64,000 nucleotides of DNA, from positions 588,396 through 652,395 of the forward strand of contig JH720310.1 in assembly GCA_000231825.2 (NCBI GenBank), written 5' to 3'. This document shows positions 57,694 through 64,000 of this stretch, piece by piece. Position 1 is the stretch's first letter. Every line of letters starts with the position of its first letter. A program made the position numbers and the translations under genes. The DNA is from Tetrahymena elliotti 4EA. Its lineage: Eukaryota > Ciliophora > Oligohymenophorea > Hymenostomatida > Tetrahymenidae. The notes under the pieces were generated by a model. It was given only the letters and a program-made list of their open reading frames with translations, was not told the origin of the DNA and did no database searches.

Positions 57694-60600
57694 ATGAGAT
57701 AAGCAATTTAAGTAAGGGGATTTAATTAATAGATAGCAAGTCCTTTACTTGATGAGTTAAAATAATTTTATATTAATGATATTTACCAACTATTTAAGTC
57801 AACAAAAAGGAATTTGAATTTTTCAATTCTTATTTTTTGCTTTCAATAGATTGTACTCATTTAACTGCAAATTGATAACAAAACATACAAAGACTTAGTG
57901 TCAAGTTAGAAGATTTTCTCCTAATTTATAGGATACCTCTTCTTTGTCAAGGAATTCTCAAAAGACACTCAAAGTTAATAGAAACTTAACACTGCAGTTG
58001 AGCTTTTCTTGATATTCAATTGTTTATTTTTGTTCTTTTTGATATTGAGTTTCATTTTTAGAAGTAGAATTAAAAAATATTCTTTTCCAACCTTTTCTTT
58101 GGTGTCTCAAAGCTATGAGTACTTAATAGCTCTCCCTTCTTTGTATATTTCGTTGTCAAATTACCAATATGCTATATCATTTTTCAACTTGGTACTTACT
58201 ATGTTCATTGGTAAAAAATCTATTTTTTTTATTCATACTAATAATAAATAACTTCATTTAATAATAGGATCTTTAGTAATATCTCTGGATTATAGCTACT
58301 TTTTTCAAGATAATGATGTATTAATTAAATGTGATTCCCATTTAAATCCAACTTTATTTCACTTAGACTTAATTATTTCTATAGCAAGCTGCTTTTTTGA
58401 TATTTATGAAATCCTAGGTGTTTCTTTTACTATTAATATACTTAAAATAATCTTGATATTAAGAAACCACACATATCTAAACAAAAAAACTCTAAAATGG
58501 TATTTAATCTTCCTTGTATTTAGGATCAACATGGTTTTTTCTTTTTTTATATACATAATTAATGATTCCGATTAAGATCTTCTATTCTTATCAATAATCA
58601 TCTTTTTACCATTATCTTATCAGATAGGAAATATTGTTTTTTTAAGCTATTATGAATATATTAACTTGTAGGCTGGCTTATAAAATATATAAAATTAAGA
58701 TTTTAGCTTATTTAAGTTTATTTTAAATGACCCAAATAAATAACTTGATATATTCTGTAGATTGCTTTTTGATAACACCAAAGAAAGACTGCATTTCTCT
58801 TCCCATTTAGAAAACTCTACTTTTCTATTTACCAAGCAAATATTTGAACAAGAAAATCAAAGTAATAATACCATTGAATAACTGGAATAAGATGACCATT
58901 CTCCCAGCTAATCTAAATAAAAAAAAGTAAAAATTTATTAATTTTATTTTACTTAAATTATCTGATCAATACTCATCTTTCCAAACAAAATTTTAAACCA
59001 TTTCTTCTTATATAATTATTTTGAGAGCTCTCTACAATTTTTATCTTTGTGAAATATTTTTTCAATTCTCATATTTTTCAGGCAAAGTTTAAAACTATTT
59101 CTTCCAGTACAATTTTTTTAAGAGTTAAAAATTAATACTTCAAATTAATTTCTTTATTTTATCTTTCTTAAATTATTACTCATCTTTGCAGGCAAAATTT
59201 AAAACATTTTTGATAACTATTTCTTCTTAAATAATTATTTTAATAATTAAAAATTATTCCTCTCATTAGTATTTTTACAGCAAATAAAATGTTTTTTAAT
59301 TGATTTAATTGAGCGGAAATTTAATTTATCTTAATTTATTTTGAACTGAGTATTTATCAATTTTTGTTACTTCCGAAATATGTTGAAATCAATCAAATTA
59401 TTTATTTACTTAATTAACAGGGTTTGAAAAAAGGAGAAAGCTAATAGAAGCAGAAGATTGATGAAAAGGAAATTTTAAATGATTCTTTTAACGTTTAAGC
59501 TATGAAGAATATATTGTGTTTATATGAAGATCATTTGAAATCTAAAAAAACAAATAATTGTTTAAATGAGCTTCATTTTTCTTATTTGACGTTTCTTGCT
59601 TCTTTGAGTTTGAATTCTTGTTTTTCTTACATTTAAATATTAAATCTTAAGTCAAACCAAAAGCTTCGCTTAGGGTGGAAAGATTAGCAGAAGATGCAAT
59701 ATATTATGAGGTAGGCAGAAATTCAATCTCTGATTAATCAGTAAAGAATGAAGAAGGATGAAGAGTTTTAGCTTTATCTGATTTTGCAATTTGAGGATGA
59801 AATGAATAAGCTGCAGTAGCAATACTTTTAGTGTTTAAGACAATATAAAATAGCTGTAGAAAAATTATCAATGAGTTTTGTTGAGATAAATGAGATATTT
59901 TTGATATTGAAGGAATACAGAGATGAAAGAAATAAATTAGAGTAAAGTATTATTCATTAATTATAATTGAATAGCTAGAGTGAAACTCTAAAGAATCTTT
60001 GCGTCAATTTTGATTTTTACATGCTTCATAAACAATCCCTGCTAAAATTTTATGAGAACTAGAATAGACAGCAAATATAATAGTTGAAAAAGAAAGACTA
60101 TTATAGCAAAAATAGTTGCTTTATTTACATTTCTTTACTTGAAAAATCTTTTGGGATCATTTAAAAAGCAAATAGATCTTTTGTGAAAGCATTTGGATTT
60201 TAAAATAAATAATAAATTCTTGGAAAATCTATTTAATAAATTTTACCTGAATAGTTTTTAAAGAAATCTTCTGAAACAGCTCTATCTTAGATAATTACTG
60301 AAGAGTTCTTATCCCTCTATAATGAAACTGTTTAAATGCCTCTTTTTATAGCTAAAAATTCATTAGGCTATTCAATTCCTTTGCAGTTGAAAATTCAAAC
60401 TTAGATGATAGATACTAATGATTTTGGTCTAACAATATGGGCTAAACCAATAAAAGACGATAACATATACATCATGTTAGATTAAAAAGATCATTCCATG
60501 ATAAAAGTAGCAAGCAGAAGCTTTTATTAAGAATTTATTTATGAGGGTTTTAATTTGCAATAAATAAAAAGCATAAGAATGGATAGTCTCATACCTTTGC

Positions 60601-63515
60601 TTGATCATTTCATCAAGGTAAGTCAAACAGACAAAGGAAGAAAATTTGAAACTCTTTTAGTTTAGCCATTTGATAGAATCGAAGCAAAAGTAAAGCCAAA
60701 CTTAAAAGACCCTAATTTCTTAAATAATTTAAAATTCTCTTAAATTCATGTCATTAATGTTTCTTTTTAAACATTTGAGTCGAAACTATCACCTTATATT
60801 AACATGGTCATTGAAAATTATGAGCCTTTATACTATGAAAAAGACAAGATTTAATACATTTAGTTATATTAGACTCAAATTAAAGAAATTTGTGGAATTT
60901 CTTTGCAATTTGATCCTGACTACTAATTAGAAGATGTTATGAGTGATATGAGGGTCAAATCATTTAAAGTTAAAGATAATTTCAGCAGTAGAATAGTTAA
61001 AATACCAGAAGTATAAGCAAGTAGTCTACCCCAAAACGAATCAACAACTATTCAATATCATTAAAATAGTAAAATATAAAATTAGCGAAACAGTGTGAAA
61101 AATGAGCTTGAAAAGCAAATAACTTTTTCATAGAAAGAATAAAAAATAGAAAATTTTGAAATTTAATGCACAAGTCCATCTAAAACTCAAGATAAAGACA
61201 ACAACAGTTTTTATGTCAATGCTTAGGAAAAATAATAAAGTGAAGATCCTAATTACACAATCAATTTGTATAGTTTCCATAAATAGGAAAAGGATTAGAG
61301 TTCAAATATAAATGATGAATCCTTTTAAGTGATAAGGATAGCTCAACTTGCCAGTTAAAATATTTAAAAAGAAAATTTTATAAATTAATATAGCCAAGTA
61401 GAAAAAGCTCAAAAGGAGAATGATCAAAATTAAAATAATGAAAATTATGATGCAAAATAAATGTTTAAAGGCTGTGAATCAAAAGAATTCAATTAAAACC
61501 CTATGAATGAAACTCTAAATAACAAAGAAATAAATCTAGAAATTAATTCAAAGGACTCTACTTAAAAATTCTATGATGAACTTGACAAAAAAGTTAAATA
61601 ATTCCAGAACTTAAATTCAAGAGAGTCTTCCTTTAATTAGCTACTATCAACTAAAACAGGCTTTTAATTCTCAGCATTTCAAAGCAAGAGATTCAAGTTA
61701 GCAACAGATGAAAGCAAGCCTATTAATCAAGAAAAAGAAAAGGAATTATCTGCTGAAATCTAAAGTAAAATGCCTATCACCTTAGAAGAAAGTCAGAAAA
61801 AACAAAAAATTGACTTGCAATCTGTTTCTTCTTCCAATAGATCTGTTTAAAATCAGTAAAAATTTTCAAATATTTTTCTAATAAAAACTTTTATTTCTTT
61901 TTACAATCCAATCCACTTAAAGCCATTTAATTTCATGCATGAATATCTTTGGTTTGAAAATCTAATTAAGACTAGTAATTTTCTAAGAATAATTCTTCCA
62001 TTAAATTCAAAAAAATTTTTAAATCAAGTCAATCAAGGTTTTTTTTATTGTTTGCATACTATAAAAATATGGGTAAAATAAATATCCATATGAATTTGAA
62101 TATAAAAGTATAAAGCATCTATATATCTAATATTTCAATAGTCTTAAAGATCTTAATCCATTGAAGAAATAATTAATTACCTCTGTTTTTTTAGTTATTT
62201 TTTATCAAATTTTATTTAATTTATCATTTTATTTCAATTAAAAATTACCATTTATTTGCTTATCAATTTATTGATGAAAATTAGATATTTATTTTAGATG
62301 ATTCACACAAAGAAATAGATGAACTACCTGAAGATAATAAATGCAATAGGAATAATTTCAGTTTTGGCAACACTTTCTTTAACTTTTTCTGGTTTTTTTA
62401 CATTTTTCACAAATTTGAATTCTTAAAGGGAGAATTTTAAATATATAAACTGGATTTATATAGTGAATATTCAAATGAGCTATGCTCTTTCTGAGACTTA
62501 CATAAATAATTTGAATAGTTAGGGTTATTTGCAAACTTCTGCTGCTGATAGTTAAGCATTCTAGCAAGAGATATAAAAACAAATAAAATCTAGAATTGAC
62601 TTAAGCTAAGATAATATAATGTCTTTGTACAACAATACAAACACCAACATTGAAGTCTTTTAGATTATAAAATAAAAACTGATTCAACAAGCTATTTTCA
62701 GTAGCAAAACATCAAGCAATTAGTATAATTTTTCTCTGCTATACTCTATGTTATTACAAACTGCAGGTATTTATCACTTTGCTTCAGGTTAAGATCCAAC
62801 TGGGATATTTCTCTAACAAAATGAGCAAAATTACCCAAATCTGAATTCTCAAGTTTAATTAGTGATCGAATAACTAAATTCTCAGTACTAAAGTCAACTA
62901 AACTCAATATTAAACTAAAGCTTGATTCAATTATATGTTGTCATTTTAGTAACCTTTTTCTTCCTTCTTAGCATCATACCAAGTTATGTATTTGCTAAAA
63001 TAAGACAGTAAAAAATATTAGAACTTTTTGCTACTTTTGACCCTAAATCTCTGAAAGAAATTTTGGGCCAACTTACAATTTAGTTATCTCAATACACAAA
63101 CTTCGAAAAGAACTAAACTATGGGATCAAGATCAAATTATTCAACAAATTTAAATTAAACTCATTTATCCAAGTAAATTTAAGCTTAAGTTAACATTGAA
63201 AAAAAATTAAATATTAGTAGAACTTCTGCTCTACAATATTCATTAAAGTATCTCATTTTTGGTTTAATTACAATCTTCTGCCTAATTTTAATCTATCCTA
63301 TCATAAACTATATCATCGTCAGGTAGTTCATAGATAATTCCACAGTCATCAATAACTTTAATAGTAATGTTTTAATTTATTTATTTATTTAACATTTCTT
63401 CCTTATTCTTATTTTTTTAATAAAATTTCCTAATTCCCACCCATCCCAAAGTTTTATTAGATTAATTTAATATATATTCACTCATATAGAACGATAATAT
63501 TATTTTTTAAAATGA
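57694..63515 (+). CDS. Large multi-pass membrane protein with PAS domain (~1632 aa)
   Basis: Three exons: 57694-58926, 59421-61855, 62285-63515; phases 0 and 2 agree. Residues 1-330 hold several hydrophobic spans (for example NTAVELFLIFNCLFLFFLIL) as in the big TmcB-like membrane proteins abundant in ciliates. After a coiled stretch (about 500-560) comes a PAS domain near 645-700 (FGIIQKANRSFVKAFGF then GKSIQQILPEQF), and a following conserved block about 715-830. A long Asn/Ser/Gln linker (about 930-1220) leads to three more spans near 1245-1270, 1440-1462 and 1545-1570. The role is probably sensing or signalling at a membrane; ligand unknown. The start at 57694 is the first Met of the open frame. 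The last exon joins by phase, but a separate gene from 62298 and an extra 3' intron (donor near 63365) are possible, so the C-terminus is uncertain. Confidence 0.75.
58980..59290 (+). repeat. Diverged threefold repeat inside an intron
   Basis: In intron 1 (58927-59420) of the PAS-membrane gene, three units share ACTCATCTTT, CAAAATTTAAAAC, ATTTCTTCT and TAATTATTTT blocks in order, at about 58968-59045, 59065-59150 and 59170-59260. Confidence 0.6.
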
Positions 63516-63752
63516 AAACCTAAATAAATATATCATCTAAAATTTTTATTTTTTTATTCAAAAATAAATTTCAAATATTGCTAATTTTACTGTCATCTAG
63601 TTTAACATTCATAGATATACTGCAGTTTATCATATTTTAAATTTTGGTTAATTGTCTTTAATTTTGTTATTTTAGTTTATTTAATATTTTATATATCCAC
63701 AATTTTAATTTTGATTTTAAAGTTGGTGAGTTAATAAATTTACAGTAATTAA

Positions 63753-64000
63753 TCATACAGCTTTAGGCAATTTTTCAAAAGAAATATTTTTCAAAATTTA
63801 ACATTAAGATAATCTAAATTTTTTTAATTAACAAATCATAGATGCTGTTTGTCTTTCATATTTTACTATTGTAAATTCTTTAAGAGCAAGATAAGGTCTT
63901 GCAACAGCATTTTTAATTCCAGATTAGTAATCAATTTCAATATCAACATACTAAAGTTTGTTTGAAGATATAACTGAATAGATAAATAAATTACCAAGCT
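63753..64000 (-). CDS. Partial gene, C-terminal end only, unknown
   Basis: Minus-strand frame open from the window edge to TGA (complement of 63753-63755), 82 codons. The peptide looks like real coding sequence (IDYQSGIKNAVARPYLALKE then FTIVKYERQTASMI). No family recognised; the start lies outside the window. It converges on the PAS-membrane gene, 237 bases away. Confidence 0.5.

Overview
The window is macronuclear-type DNA of an oligohymenophorean ciliate, most likely Tetrahymena or a close relative; the species cannot be fixed from the sequence alone. It is roughly 80% A+T. Every protein-like reading frame only opens fully when TAA and TAG are read as glutamine and TGA is the sole stop (ciliate nuclear code, table 6). 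Genes are cut by many small GT...AG introns and separated by very AT-rich spacers with short tetranucleotide repeats. A standard-code ORF search sees only fragments. All gene models below were built by reading with table 6 and matching splice phases by eye, and in each multi-exon model the intron phases agree. No tRNA, rRNA, CRISPR array, telomere repeat or transposase was recognised.

Layout, left to right. 1-4.9 kb: a tandem triplication of an unknown gene, two intact copies (+) and a third that is truncated and frameshifted. 5.8-9.3 kb (+): a four-exon amino-acid transporter of the AAAP family. 11.1-14.2 kb (+): a casein kinase 1-like kinase with a ~590-residue Gln/Asn-rich tail. 15.6-18.5 kb (-): an ER-type HSP70 (BiP/GRP78) with signal peptide, an atypical C-terminus and three CACGTG elements upstream. 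19.4-26.0 kb (-): a 14-exon AMP deaminase carrying an apparent one-base insertion in its active-site exon. 29.8-33.9 kb (+): an orphan protein with a Gln/Asn-rich half and a lysine-rich helical half. 36.4-37.7 kb (+): an orphan with a likely N-myristoylation signal.

42.0-46.5 kb (+): probably the most interesting locus. An Est1/SMG5-7-like helical region is followed, through a phase-compatible intron holding a 26-bp minisatellite and an N gap, by a Zc3h12a/Regnase-type NYN ribonuclease with all catalytic acids. This is an SMG6-like layout (Est1-like part plus C-terminal nuclease) with an NYN nuclease where animal SMG6 has a PIN domain. 48.0-51.7 kb (+): two small coiled-coil proteins and a Zn-ligand/coiled-coil protein. 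52.6-53.8 kb (-): a NUDT17-like Nudix hydrolase. 55.2-56.3 kb (+): a two-pass membrane protein. 57.7-63.5 kb (+): a very large multi-pass membrane protein with a PAS domain. 63.75-64.0 kb (-): the C-terminal end of a gene that leaves the window.

The genes do not form an operon or one pathway. They are a normal mix of housekeeping (BiP, AMP deaminase, transporter, Nudix), signalling (CK1, PAS-membrane protein), probable RNA decay (Est1-NYN) and lineage-specific proteins.
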